Assembly (NCBI GenBank): GCA_963604075.1
Contig: CAVCPW010000192.1
Location: forward strand, 1-6,549
From: Anthropogastromicrobium sp963604075
GTDB taxonomy: Bacteria; Bacillota; Clostridia; Lachnospirales; Lachnospiraceae
Length of the DNA: 6,549 nt
Direction: 5' to 3'
Under the pieces are notes generated by a model. That model was not told the origin of the DNA and ran no database searches. It was given only the letters and a program-made list of their open reading frames with translations. The position numbers and the translations under genes are program-made. Position 1 is the first letter of the stretch; every line of letters starts with the position of its first letter. Positions 1 to 5,310 of this stretch are shown piece by piece.

Positions 1-604
1 ACAGGATCAGAACAGTTACCGGTATCTTACGTGTACGGTCAACTCTTACATAGAAAATATCATTAGAATCTGTCTCATACTCAAGCCATGCTCCACGATT
101 TGGGATAACCTGAGAAGAGTACAGCTCTTTTCCGGTCTTATCATGGTCGATAGTAAAATAAATACCAGGTGAACGTACCAACTGGCTAACGATAACACGC
201 TCAGCTCCGTTAATCACGAAGGAGCCCGTATCCGTCATCAACGGAAGATCACCAATATAAATCTCATGCTCTTTAATGGTGTCAGTTTCCTTATTATGGA
301 GTCTGACCTCTACCTTAAGCGGTGCGGAATACGTTGCATCGCGTTCCTTGCATTCCTCGATTGTGTGCTTAATCTCATCCGGGCACAGACGGAATTTGCC
401 AAAACGCAACTCCAGATTGCCGCTGAAATCTACGATAGGAGAAATATCATCAAATACCTCTCTAAGTCCATCGCCAAGGAACCACTGGTAAGAATCCTTC
501 TGGATCGCAATCAGATTCGGGATTTCAAGAACTTCTTTAGACTTGGAATAACTCATACGGAATGTTCTGCCGGATTTGACTGGTCGAATTCTGTTTTTTT
601 CCAT
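1..604 (-). CDS. rpoB: RNA polymerase beta subunit, N-terminal part (3' end outside window)
   Basis: This encodes the beta subunit of the housekeeping RNA polymerase. The reading frame starts MEKNRIRPVKSGRTFRMSYS and stays open for 201 codons to the window edge, about one sixth of a normal RpoB. Typical beta-subunit blocks are visible: TIEECKERDATYSAPLKVEV, the GDLPLMTDTGSFVINGAERV block, SQLVRSPGIYF, and NRGAWLEYETDSND followed by FYVRVDRTRK. The ATG at 602-604 is supported by a strong Shine-Dalgarno (AGGGGTGA, 611-618) six bases upstream. In most Firmicutes rpoB follows rplL; here a pilus operon lies directly upstream on the same strand. A terminator (1001-1047) and a separate promoter (750-778) keep the two transcription units apart. 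No frameshift or odd residue is seen in the visible part. Confidence 0.97.
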   Translation of the reverse strand, partial: MEKNRIRPVKSGRTFRMSYSKSKEVLEIPNLIAIQKDSYQWFLGDGLREVFDDISPIVDFSGNLELRFGKFRLCPDEIKHTIEECKERDATYSAPLKVEVRLHNKETDTIKEHEIYIGDLPLMTDTGSFVINGAERVIVSQLVRSPGIYFTIDHDKTGKELYSSQVIPNRGAWLEYETDSNDIFYVRVDRTRKIPVTVLIL

Positions 605-698
605 GTTTGCTCACCCCTGATAAATATATTTTGTGCCTCTATCCTATCCATATCTGTGCGGCATACTGCCCCAAAGTCTATTGGCAGACGCCATTGTC

Positions 699-719
699 TT
701 CTATACAGAAAGCATAGAA
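699..719 (-). other. Hairpin in the rpoB leader
   Basis: The minus-strand RNA can form TTCTATGC / GTATAGAA, eight pairs including one G-U, closing a five-base loop. It lies inside the predicted rpoB 5' leader (605-743), which has no convincing open reading frame. No U-tract follows, so it is not an intrinsic terminator. Its role is unknown. Confidence 0.35.
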
Positions 720-749
720 AGCGATTTTGTCCATGATAGTGCACGTATC

Positions 750-778
750 ACTATAGCACACAAGATGCAAGCTGTCAA
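750..778 (-). promoter_or_regulatory. Sigma-A promoter of rpoB
   Basis: On the minus strand there is a perfect -35 TTGACA (773-778), a 17-base spacer and a -10 TATAGT (750-755). A TG one base before the -10 (TGC-TATAGT) adds an extended -10 element. Transcription should start near 743, giving an rpoB leader of about 140 bases. This is the best promoter match I found in the window. Confidence 0.8.
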
Positions 779-1000
779 CTACTTTTTTATCCTTTTTTCT
801 TACGGTTTTTCTGAAAACATTACTATTCTTCGCCTTGTTCTCTCCAACTCCTTTTCTGCAGTTGAAGCACACAAAAGCATTATTGCCAATGAAGTCTCCA
901 CGCCCATGCGGTGCATCGCTCCTATGGACGTGGTACTCTGCCAGATTTGATAGATTTCATTACGTACAGTTTTTTCCTTGCCGACTCTGCATCGACTCTG
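779..1000 (-). other. Intergenic stretch between pilus-operon terminator and rpoB promoter, with a strong hairpin
   Basis: I recognise no gene in this stretch of about 220 bases. The notable structure is a dyad with arms at 898-907 and 924-933. On the minus-strand RNA it gives ten continuous pairs (CCACGTCCAT / ATGGGCGTGG, one G-U) around a 16-base loop, and AGT/ACT can add three more pairs below a small internal loop. A minus-strand frame here reads CFNCRKG, recalling a CxxC zinc ribbon, but it has no good start or ribosome-binding site and I do not accept it as a gene. The stretch could hold a small RNA or a decayed gene. Confidence 0.35.
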
Positions 1001-1003
1001 CAA
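982..1003. repeat. 11-bp direct repeat, two copies
   Basis: CGACTCTGCAT (982-992) is followed at once by CGACTCTGCAA (993-1003), ten of eleven bases identical. It abuts the distal end of the pilus-operon terminator and resembles the other short tandem repeats in the gaps of this locus. Confidence 0.6.
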
Positions 1004-1047
1004 AAAATATCCGTAACTTTATTGTTCTTCAACAAAGTTACGGATAT
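1001..1047 (-). terminator. Rho-independent terminator of the pilus operon
   Basis: Arms at 1007-1020 and 1034-1047 form a perfect 14-base-pair inverted repeat (ATATCCGTAACTTT and its complement) around a 13-base loop. On the minus strand the stem is followed directly by a run of T. It lies about 70 bases after the fctB stop codon. It should end operon transcripts before they reach rpoB. Confidence 0.92.
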
Positions 1048-1051
1048 CAAT

Positions 1052-1117
1052 CTTTTACTCATTACTTCTTACTTATTGCTTTTATTTATTGCTTTTTCTT
1101 ACTGCTTTTACTGCTTA
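1052..1117. repeat. Degenerate AT-rich tandem repeat, period about 13, after fctB
   Basis: On the minus strand, units resembling AAAAGCARTAARTA follow one another from the fctB stop codon to the terminator, for example AAAAGCAATAAAT then AAAAGCAATAAGT. The copies vary by substitutions and one-base indels. It forms the 3' untranslated region of the operon. No function is evident. Confidence 0.6.
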
Positions 1118-1816
1118 TTACTTACTTTTCTTTGAATAAATCTCTTTTGCTGCAAACAGGATTACACATGCACCTACAACGATCATCAGAAGTCCCCATA
1201 CGGTGCTGTAATCTTCGATACCAAGAACCTTAGTATTGGAGGACTGCTTCGGTGCCTCAGTGGTAGTCGGCGCTGCTGTGGTAGTGGTCGGCGCTACTGT
1301 AGTAGTTTCTTCTACTGTAGTCTCCTCCTCAGTTGTCTCTACCTCGTACTCATTTGTGAACTCAGCACACGGTCTCTTGTTGCCATCCTCATCTGCATAC
1401 AGCACTGCTGTAGCTTCCAGGCCGTCACCATTCTCAGCATTTGTAATCTGCACTGTCAAAGTGTAAACGGTCTTGTCATAAGTACACTTCTCATTGGAGC
1501 CTGCTACCTGAGCGATCGTATAAGTGTAGATACCAACACGATTGTAGGTGATCTCCGGAAAATTCTCTGTTCCTTCTCCGGTGATAGTTAAAGCGTACTC
1601 GCCATCCTTCGCGCCTTCCGGCATCGGGTAAGCTGCATCCTCAGCCTTGAGTACTACATTATACTCTTCAGCCGGCTCCGGCAGCGTGCCTGTCAGAGAA
1701 ACTGTAACCGGAACTGTAACTGCCGGTGTCTCTGCTGCAAAGGCTGATACAGTCATAGCCAGCATACACATAGCTGCCATAACTGCTCTAAAAATGATAC
1801 TCATCCATCTTTTCAT
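1118..1816 (-). CDS. fctB: FctB-like basal pilin, one FctA-type domain on a Thr-rich stalk
   Basis: This 232-residue protein has a signal peptide (1-28, cut near AFAA), one FctA-type pilin domain (about 33-157, ending FTNEY), a Thr/Glu/Pro stalk (about 158-190) with repeated TTE and TTT, a membrane segment (about 206-223) and a basic tail. Small size, low-complexity stalk and last position in the operon match streptococcal FctB, the subunit that tethers the pilus to the wall. Two oddities stand out. The isopeptide Lys position is Val39 and the Glu position is Gln103, though Asn155 remains; Cys111 and Cys150 are present instead. The pre-membrane motif is KVLGIEDYS, with neither LPXTG nor the DTG of the other pilins. 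The ATG is one base after the sortase stop codon. The domain assignment is firm; the basal role is inferred from synteny. Confidence 0.8.
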   Translation of the reverse strand: MKRWMSIIFRAVMAAMCMLAMTVSAFAAETPAVTVPVTVSLTGTLPEPAEEYNVVLKAEDAAYPMPEGAKDGEYALTITGEGTENFPEITYNRVGIYTYTIAQVAGSNEKCTYDKTVYTLTVQITNAENGDGLEATAVLYADEDGNKRPCAEFTNEYEVETTEEETTVEETTTVAPTTTTAAPTTTEAPKQSSNTKVLGIEDYSTVWGLLMIVVGACVILFAAKEIYSKKSK

Positions 1817-1817
1817 A

Positions 1818-2591
1818 TTAGTTTTCCTCCTGATCCGCTGTCTGGTAGGATTCCATTACAGCCAAAATGATTGTTCTTGCATCTGTAAATTCTGTAGAAC
1901 ATGTCGAACAAGCCAAAACCTTTGGCTCATTCATCTGTTTCAACTTACTGATTGTCTCTTCATGCAGATGAAGGCTATTGCTTCTTACATAAGAAAGCAA
2001 TCCATCTATATCAGTCTGCCACTGATCCACGTTAAAGATATAATCATCTCCAGCGTCCACCAGCATGCAGGCAAAGATTTCAAGGTTATAGGCTCTGTCA
2101 GGTAAAATCAGCGTTCCTGTGGTATTCTCATCAAAGAATGTCTGATCCTTATACAAATCCAAATCTCCGAACATCCTGCTGTTCTCCATATGATGACCAT
2201 AAAGCAGTGAATATGTATCGGAAAAATCACGATTGTTTCGTGTGTCTAAAAATATACTTCCGGCAAGAGCAAAATTGCCGTATACATCCTTGTTGATGTA
2301 AGTCAGGTTTGTGCTGCCCTGCAGCACAGGGTAATCTATTTCTGTATTATCCAGCGTCAGCCAGGCACATACATCCTGATTGATCGCCAGCAGTTCCTCA
2401 AAAGAAGCTCCACCATCTTCTTCAATGACAGGCTTGATCTCTTCCATCTGCACCTGTACATCGCTAGCTGTGGTATAAATCCTGTTGTTATCCCATAAAG
2501 CATAGGCCGCATAAGCACCTGCTACACACAGGCACAAGACAACAACCAGATTCACCAAAGAGTCCGCGGCCTTTAAAATTCTACTCGCCAT
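1818..2591 (-). CDS. srtB: Class B sortase, pilin polymerase (SrtC2/SrtB family)
   Basis: This 257-residue membrane transpeptidase has an N-terminal anchor (about 13-32) and an extracellular sortase domain. Class B marks are the N-terminal helical region with NQDVCAWL and IDYPVLQG, then YGNFALAGSIFLD, YGHHM with catalytic His133, and LACSTCSTEFTDAR with catalytic Cys231 and Arg239 eight residues later. In S. pyogenes the pilus sortase of the same position (SrtC2) is also class B. It probably cleaves the Thr-Gly of the VDTGINLD signal in FctA1 and FctA2 and links subunits. Cys75, Cys175 and Cys228 are extra cysteines. The ATG at 2589-2591 is the only sensible start, but its best Shine-Dalgarno is 27 bases away. 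I use the symbol for the class, not to imply orthology with S. aureus srtB. Confidence 0.93.
   Translation of the reverse strand: MASRILKAADSLVNLVVVLCLCVAGAYAAYALWDNNRIYTTASDVQVQMEEIKPVIEEDGGASFEELLAINQDVCAWLTLDNTEIDYPVLQGSTNLTYINKDVYGNFALAGSIFLDTRNNRDFSDTYSLLYGHHMENSRMFGDLDLYKDQTFFDENTTGTLILPDRAYNLEIFACMLVDAGDDYIFNVDQWQTDIDGLLSYVRSNSLHLHEETISKLKQMNEPKVLACSTCSTEFTDARTIILAVMESYQTADQEEN
1826..1831 (-). promoter_or_regulatory. Shine-Dalgarno of fctB inside the sortase gene
   Basis: AGGAGG lies nine bases before the fctB ATG and within the last codons of the sortase gene. The sortase TAA (1818-1820) is separated from the fctB ATG by one base. This arrangement points to translational coupling of sortase and base subunit. 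Confidence 0.8.
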
Positions 2592-2601
2592 CTTGTTCTC
2601 A

Positions 2602-2625
2602 GGGCAAAATGCGCCGCACTCCTTT
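2602..2625 (-). promoter_or_regulatory. Distant Shine-Dalgarno and small hairpin before the sortase start
   Basis: AAAGGAG (2619-2625) is 27 bases before the sortase ATG, too far for direct use. Between them the minus-strand RNA can fold at 2602-2615 (GG-C-GCA / TGC-CC with a bulge, or GGC / GCC). If folded, the effective spacing falls to about 13 bases. This could limit or regulate sortase translation; it is an inference from spacing only. Confidence 0.3.
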
Positions 2626-2655
2626 CAAAAGTTCTTGACGGACGACTGCAATTAA

Positions 2656-2679
2656 CCGAATTAAGTCGATCTAATTCGA
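2656..2679 (-). other. Intergenic hairpin between fctA2 and sortase
   Basis: Arms 2656-2663 and 2672-2679 give eight pairs on minus-strand RNA (CGAATTA / TAATTCG plus a closing U-G) around an eight-base loop. No T-run follows on the minus strand, so it does not look like a terminator. It may affect stability or processing of the pilus mRNA. Confidence 0.4.
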
Positions 2680-2690
2680 GCCAAATGCCA

Positions 2691-2720
2691 AATTGAATCA
2701 AATCAAATTAAATCAAATTA
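2691..2720. repeat. 10-bp tandem repeat, three copies
   Basis: AATCAAATTA occurs twice exactly (2701-2710 and 2711-2720), preceded by AATTGAATCA (2691-2700), which matches at seven of ten positions. It sits in the 164-base gap between fctA2 and the sortase gene. Confidence 0.65.
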
Positions 2721-2722
2721 AC

Positions 2723-2737
2723 TTCAGATCATCCGAA
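2723..2737 (-). other. Small hairpin just after fctA2
   Basis: Minus-strand RNA TTCGGA / TCTGAA forms six pairs, one of them G-U, over a three-base loop, about 20 bases after the fctA2 stop codon. It lacks a T-tract. It is too short to be convincing alone and is listed as one of a series. Confidence 0.25.
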
Positions 2738-2755
2738 CAACTCAAAGTACTTAAA

Positions 2756-3766
2756 TCAATCTTCCCTCGCCATGCGCTTTCTAGCAACAAATACAAGCAT
2801 ACTTGCACAAACAGCAGTCAACATTACAATATACGGAACAGAGTCCAAATTGATACCAGTATCGACATCTCCATTCTTTGTATTCGTGATTGTAGTAGAC
2901 ACGGACGGACTGTTTATCATTCCTGACTGATTTTCATCATATGCAGCAGCATCATATCCAGCTGACTCATAGCTGTCTTCTTCCACTGTATAGGTAACAC
3001 CATAAGGAATATTCTCAAAAGTAACGGTTTCACCGTCTTTTATGGTAAAGTTTACAGTAGCAACTCCATCCTTCCAATCATAATACGAATCTATCACATA
3101 CGTCTTGGTGCCTATATAGTACCCGATATTTTGCATCAGTTTCTCAGAAGATTTTAAAGTAACGGTTACATTAAACTCTTTTGAAGTATCTCCCATGTTA
3201 CCTTTTACTTCTTTTTTCACAGAAAGTGAACCTGCAGAATACGTATTCACAGCGGCATCGGTTTTAGTACCATCTGACTTCTTAAGCGTAGATGGGATTC
3301 TGATAAATCCCCCATTACCGTCATTAATAACAGTCACAGTAAATGTGTACACTTCATCATCGTAAGTTATACCAGGAGTCTTTCCTGCTTTTATTTTTGT
3401 TTGGTAAGTATAAACGCCTACTCCTACTGAATCAAACGATGGCAATACAAGCGTTGCTTTTCCTTTTGATTCCGTAACATTCCCCCCTGGGCACCCTGCC
3501 GGATACACATCCTTAAATTTAGGAGCATTCTCAACAGTTACACCTTCTTTAGCATCAGAAACAGCTACGCATTCAGGTATTGTAAAATAGAAATTTTCTC
3601 CCGGTGGATACGTGTTCTCGTTGACCACTTTATATTCCACCCCTAATTCAAATGTCCATGAATCCGTGTAACTTTCGGTGTCTTGCTGCTCTTCTGCAAA
3701 AATCACTGTACACATGCTCAACACCAGAGCTAGTGTGAGCACAAGAGACATAAGCTTCTTCTTCAA
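2756..3766 (-). CDS. fctA2: Second two-domain pilin, FctA paralogue
   Basis: From the TTG at 3764-3766 the product is 336 residues, exactly the length of FctA1. It has a signal peptide (MKKKLMSLVL to about residue 24), an N-terminal FctA-type domain (about 35-176), a CnaB-like second domain (about 177-297), sorting signal VDTGINLD (301-308) followed by PYI, a membrane segment and the tail ARKRMARED. Domain 2 keeps Lys185, Glu262/263 and Asn295, expected to form an intramolecular isopeptide bond. Domain 1 keeps Asn174, but Val43 and Ile125 replace the Lys and Glu, and Cys66 and Cys92 are present. The gene is more AT-rich than fctA1 to the eye and has weaker start signals, so it is probably a minor or specialised subunit. 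The family call is firm; the relative abundance is inferred. Confidence 0.9.
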   Translation of the reverse strand: MKKKLMSLVLTLALVLSMCTVIFAEEQQDTESYTDSWTFELGVEYKVVNENTYPPGENFYFTIPECVAVSDAKEGVTVENAPKFKDVYPAGCPGGNVTESKGKATLVLPSFDSVGVGVYTYQTKIKAGKTPGITYDDEVYTFTVTVINDGNGGFIRIPSTLKKSDGTKTDAAVNTYSAGSLSVKKEVKGNMGDTSKEFNVTVTLKSSEKLMQNIGYYIGTKTYVIDSYYDWKDGVATVNFTIKDGETVTFENIPYGVTYTVEEDSYESAGYDAAAYDENQSGMINSPSVSTTITNTKNGDVDTGINLDSVPYIVMLTAVCASMLVFVARKRMARED

Positions 3767-3781
3767 ATTGTTCAAACCCCT
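3764..3781 (-). promoter_or_regulatory. TTG start and Shine-Dalgarno of fctA2
   Basis: AGGGG (3777-3781) lies ten bases before the TTG at 3764-3766. This start gives a standard KKK n-region and a product as long as FctA1. The longer GTG start at 3809-3811 has no ribosome site, lies in the stem of the 3796-3834 hairpin, and would put 15 atypical residues before the signal peptide. Internal ATG (Met6 of my numbering) would remove the basic n-region. Confidence 0.65.
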
Positions 3782-3795
3782 GAAAAATATTTTTT

Positions 3796-3834
3796 CTGCT
3801 GAGTCTGACACCTTTTAAGTGTCAAACTCAGTAG
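3796..3834 (-). other. Strong leader hairpin 30 bases upstream of fctA2
   Basis: Arms 3796-3811 and 3819-3834 pair over 16 positions on minus-strand RNA with one U-G and one A-C mismatch; the inner 13 pairs are continuous and the loop has seven bases. The downstream sequence is A6-T-A-T5, not a clean U-tract. It could be a weak attenuator, or a stabilising or processing element that sets fctA2 expression relative to fctA1. Confidence 0.6.
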
Positions 3835-3847
3835 TGTAAGTCTTCTC

Positions 3848-3889
3848 AGGTGAGCTGCCATTCAACATTCGATGTATGACAACTCACCT
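3848..3889 (-). other. Strong intergenic hairpin between fctA1 and fctA2
   Basis: Arms 3848-3861 and 3876-3889 give 14 continuous pairs on minus-strand RNA, with both imperfect positions being U-G wobbles. The 14-base loop can add ACAT/ATGT. On plus-strand RNA the same positions would be C-A mismatches, so the operon transcript is the likely structured molecule. There is no U-tract. Confidence 0.6.
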
Positions 3890-3892
3890 AAT

Positions 3893-3956
3893 TGAAAGAA
3901 TTCTACCATGAAAGAACTCTAGCATGAGAGAATTCTAACATAAGAAAATCTACCGC
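3893..3956. repeat. 16-bp degenerate tandem repeat, four copies
   Basis: Units of exactly 16 bases start at 3893, 3909, 3925 and 3941: TGAAAGAATTCTACCA, TGAAAGAACTCTAGCA, TGAGAGAATTCTAACA, TAAGAAAATCTACCGC. They fill the gap between the fctA1 stop codon and the 3848-3889 hairpin. The period is not a multiple of three and no gene is present. With no spacers between units, it is not a CRISPR array. Confidence 0.8.
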
Positions 3957-3965
3957 GAAATCAAA

Positions 3966-4976
3966 TTATCTCTCAACGCGCTTTCTAGCGAAGAATACTA
4001 CCATACCAGCACAAGCAACACCCATCATAAGGATGTATGGCATAGAGTCAAGGTTGATACCGGTATCAACGGACTTATCCTTATTATTTGTAATCAGAAC
4101 ACCTTCGCTATCAGTGTCAATCTTATACTCAGTACCATCAGCATCTACAACCGTGTACTTAGCCGCATCATAGCCTTCATCTGAGTAATCTTCCTCAACA
4201 ACAGTGTAAGTAACACCGTAAGGGATATTATCAAAGGTAACTGTCTCGTCATCCTTCAGAGTAATAGTCTCAGTAACCTGTCCATTCTTCCAGTCACTTG
4301 GCGTGATAATTGTTTTATTTGTTCCATCAACGTAAGAAACTTCAGATTTTACAGTCTTACCTTCTGGAGCAGTGAATGTAACCTTAACAGTGAACTCCTT
4401 AGTCTTATCACCCATGTTACCGGTAACATCCTTAGTTACAGAAAGAGAACCTGCGGAAAAGGTGTTATCAGCAAATGTATCAGTCTTCTCACCATCAGCT
4501 GTCTCAGCATGAACACCTGCAACTCTAATCAGACCATCACCATCATTCAGAACAGTAACAACTAACTTCATAGGCTCAGTTCTATAAGTAACACCTGCGG
4601 TATCTCCAACATTCTCTGTAAAGGAGTAAGTATAAATACCAACTGAAGTGTACTCTGGAAGAGTCACAGTAATGTTTTTTGTATCTAATCCTGCACTACC
4701 TCTATCAAAAACTACATCTCCAATAGTCGGAACAGGAGCATTATCTTTAGTCACACCATCAGCCGCATCAGTTACGCTCTCACAGGTCAATGCACTGAAG
4801 GTAAATGTTTCAGACGGGCTAATAGTATCAGGATTTGTTAATGTATAAGTCTTCTTAAAAGTAGCTGTACTCTGATCTGTATAAGTAGTCTCATCAGTAG
4901 TGGTAGCAAATGCAGCTGTGCTCATACCCATAGCCAGAACTGTTGCAAGTGCGCCTGCCATAAATTTCTTTCTCAT
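3966..4976 (-). CDS. fctA1: Major pilin, two-domain FctA/Spy0128-type
   Basis: This 336-residue protein is probably the pilus shaft subunit. It has a signal peptide (MRKKFMAGAL to about residue 24, ending AAFA), an FctA-type domain (about 36-173), a CnaB-like domain (about 174-299), sorting signal VDTGINLD (303-310) plus PYI, a membrane segment and an RKRVER tail. Candidate isopeptide triads are Lys42, Glu121 and Asn171 in domain 1, and Lys182, Glu261/262 and Asn297 in domain 2. Length and architecture match streptococcal Spy0128 (about 340 residues, two domains). The start is set by an ideal AGGAGG (4984-4989), seven bases before the ATG; a 49-residue upstream extension to 5123 lacks a ribosome site and would bury the signal peptide. 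The strong ribosome site and probable own promoter suit a highly expressed shaft protein. Confidence 0.93.
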   Translation of the reverse strand: MRKKFMAGALATVLAMGMSTAAFATTTDETTYTDQSTATFKKTYTLTNPDTISPSETFTFSALTCESVTDAADGVTKDNAPVPTIGDVVFDRGSAGLDTKNITVTLPEYTSVGIYTYSFTENVGDTAGVTYRTEPMKLVVTVLNDGDGLIRVAGVHAETADGEKTDTFADNTFSAGSLSVTKDVTGNMGDKTKEFTVKVTFTAPEGKTVKSEVSYVDGTNKTIITPSDWKNGQVTETITLKDDETVTFDNIPYGVTYTVVEEDYSDEGYDAAKYTVVDADGTEYKIDTDSEGVLITNNKDKSVDTGINLDSMPYILMMGVACAGMVVFFARKRVER

Positions 4977-5016
4977 TTTAATACCTCCTAAAATGTTAAA
5001 TTCTGTTTTCTTGTTA

Positions 5017-5043
5017 TTTATATTACAGCTTGTTAAATGGCAA
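5017..5043 (-). promoter_or_regulatory. Candidate promoter of fctA1
   Basis: Minus-strand TTGCCA (5038-5043, five of six matches to the -35 consensus) is followed after 15 bases by TATAAA (5017-5022). The spacer is shorter than the usual 17, so the call is tentative. It would give a leader of about 34 bases ahead of the strong fctA1 ribosome site. Confidence 0.4.
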
Positions 5044-5052
5044 CATATTCCG

Positions 5053-5083
5053 TGCACCACATGATCTGTAATCATGCGATGCA
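5053..5083 (-). other. 13-bp hairpin or operator-like dyad upstream of fctA1
   Basis: Arms 5053-5065 and 5071-5083 form 13 continuous pairs on minus-strand RNA, two of them G-U, over a five-base loop; the core is CATGAT-N5-ATCATG. It lies ten bases upstream of the candidate -35. It may be an operator for a dimeric regulator, or a hairpin in transcripts reading through from sipA; the wobble pattern favours RNA. Confidence 0.5.
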
Positions 5084-5122
5084 GCGTGATAAAGTACAGT
5101 GAACTGATGTCTTCGTCTCGCA

Positions 5123-5284
5123 CTACGATTCTGAAAAGTTACTGTCCCCAGTACCAAAACCAGTACTGAAGTACCTTTCTAAAATACCTTCTGAAGTCTC
5201 TTCTAGAGTCTTTTCTGAAGATCTTCCTGTCTTGATATCAAAGTAACTCTCCTTCATATCGCTGAATCTTAACTTTGACTTCAT
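5123..5284 (-). CDS. Doubtful 53-residue small open reading frame
   Basis: An open frame in the sipA-fctA1 gap starts MKSKLRFSDMKESYFDIKTG and ends NFSES. It is hydrophilic, rich in Ser, Glu and Lys, and has no membrane segment or recognisable motif. It overlaps the 12-bp tandem repeat, whose period keeps the frame and gives four-residue units such as TLEE and TSEG. No Shine-Dalgarno precedes the ATG. I think it is more likely chance than gene and list it so it can be tested. Confidence 0.18.
   Translation of the reverse strand: MKSKLRFSDMKESYFDIKTGRSSEKTLEETSEGILERYFSTGFGTGDSNFSES
5161..5232. repeat. 12-bp degenerate tandem repeat, five to six copies
   Basis: Units include TACCTTCTGAAG (5185-5196), TCTCTTCTAGAG (5197-5208), TCTTTTCTGAAG (5209-5220) and ATCTTCCTGTCT (5221-5232), with a 13-base copy at 5172-5184 and a partial one before it. 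It lies in the long leader region upstream of fctA1. Confidence 0.65.
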
Positions 5285-5310
5285 ATATAATTTTAGTTCT
5301 CAGCCACTTT

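Noticed and set aside
678..734. Short leader peptide MDKIAFYAFCIEDNGVCQ in the rpoB leader.
   Set aside because: Its ATG is only about ten bases from the predicted transcription start and has no Shine-Dalgarno.
266..736. Long plus-strand frames opposite rpoB and its leader, and other plus-strand frames across the window.
   Set aside because: They mirror real minus-strand genes or AT-rich gaps, have no ribosome sites and give no coherent protein.
678..872. Minus-strand frame with CFNCRKG, possibly a zinc-ribbon protein.
   Set aside because: It crosses the consensus rpoB promoter, has no ribosome site, and the sequence after the CxxC shows no matching second metal site.
1190..1240. LPXTG signal in FctB.
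   Set aside because: The region reads SSNTKVLGIEDYS; no LPXTG or close variant is present.
3767..3811. Upstream extension of fctA2 to a GTG at 3809-3811.
   Set aside because: It has no ribosome site, lies in a strong hairpin, and adds 15 residues before a normal signal peptide. The TTG at 3764-3766 gives the same length as FctA1.
3820..3825. Perfect -35 word TTGACA on the minus strand upstream of fctA2.
   Set aside because: No acceptable -10 lies 15-19 bases downstream; the word is part of the 3796-3834 hairpin arm.
3893..3956. CRISPR-like array from regularly spaced 16-bp units.
   Set aside because: Units are contiguous without spacers, are degenerate, and no cas gene is present.
4977..5123. 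49-residue N-terminal extension of fctA1.
   Set aside because: The AGGAGG seven bases before the ATG at 4974-4976 and the signal peptide starting there fix the start; the extension would cover the candidate promoter and the 5053-5083 dyad.
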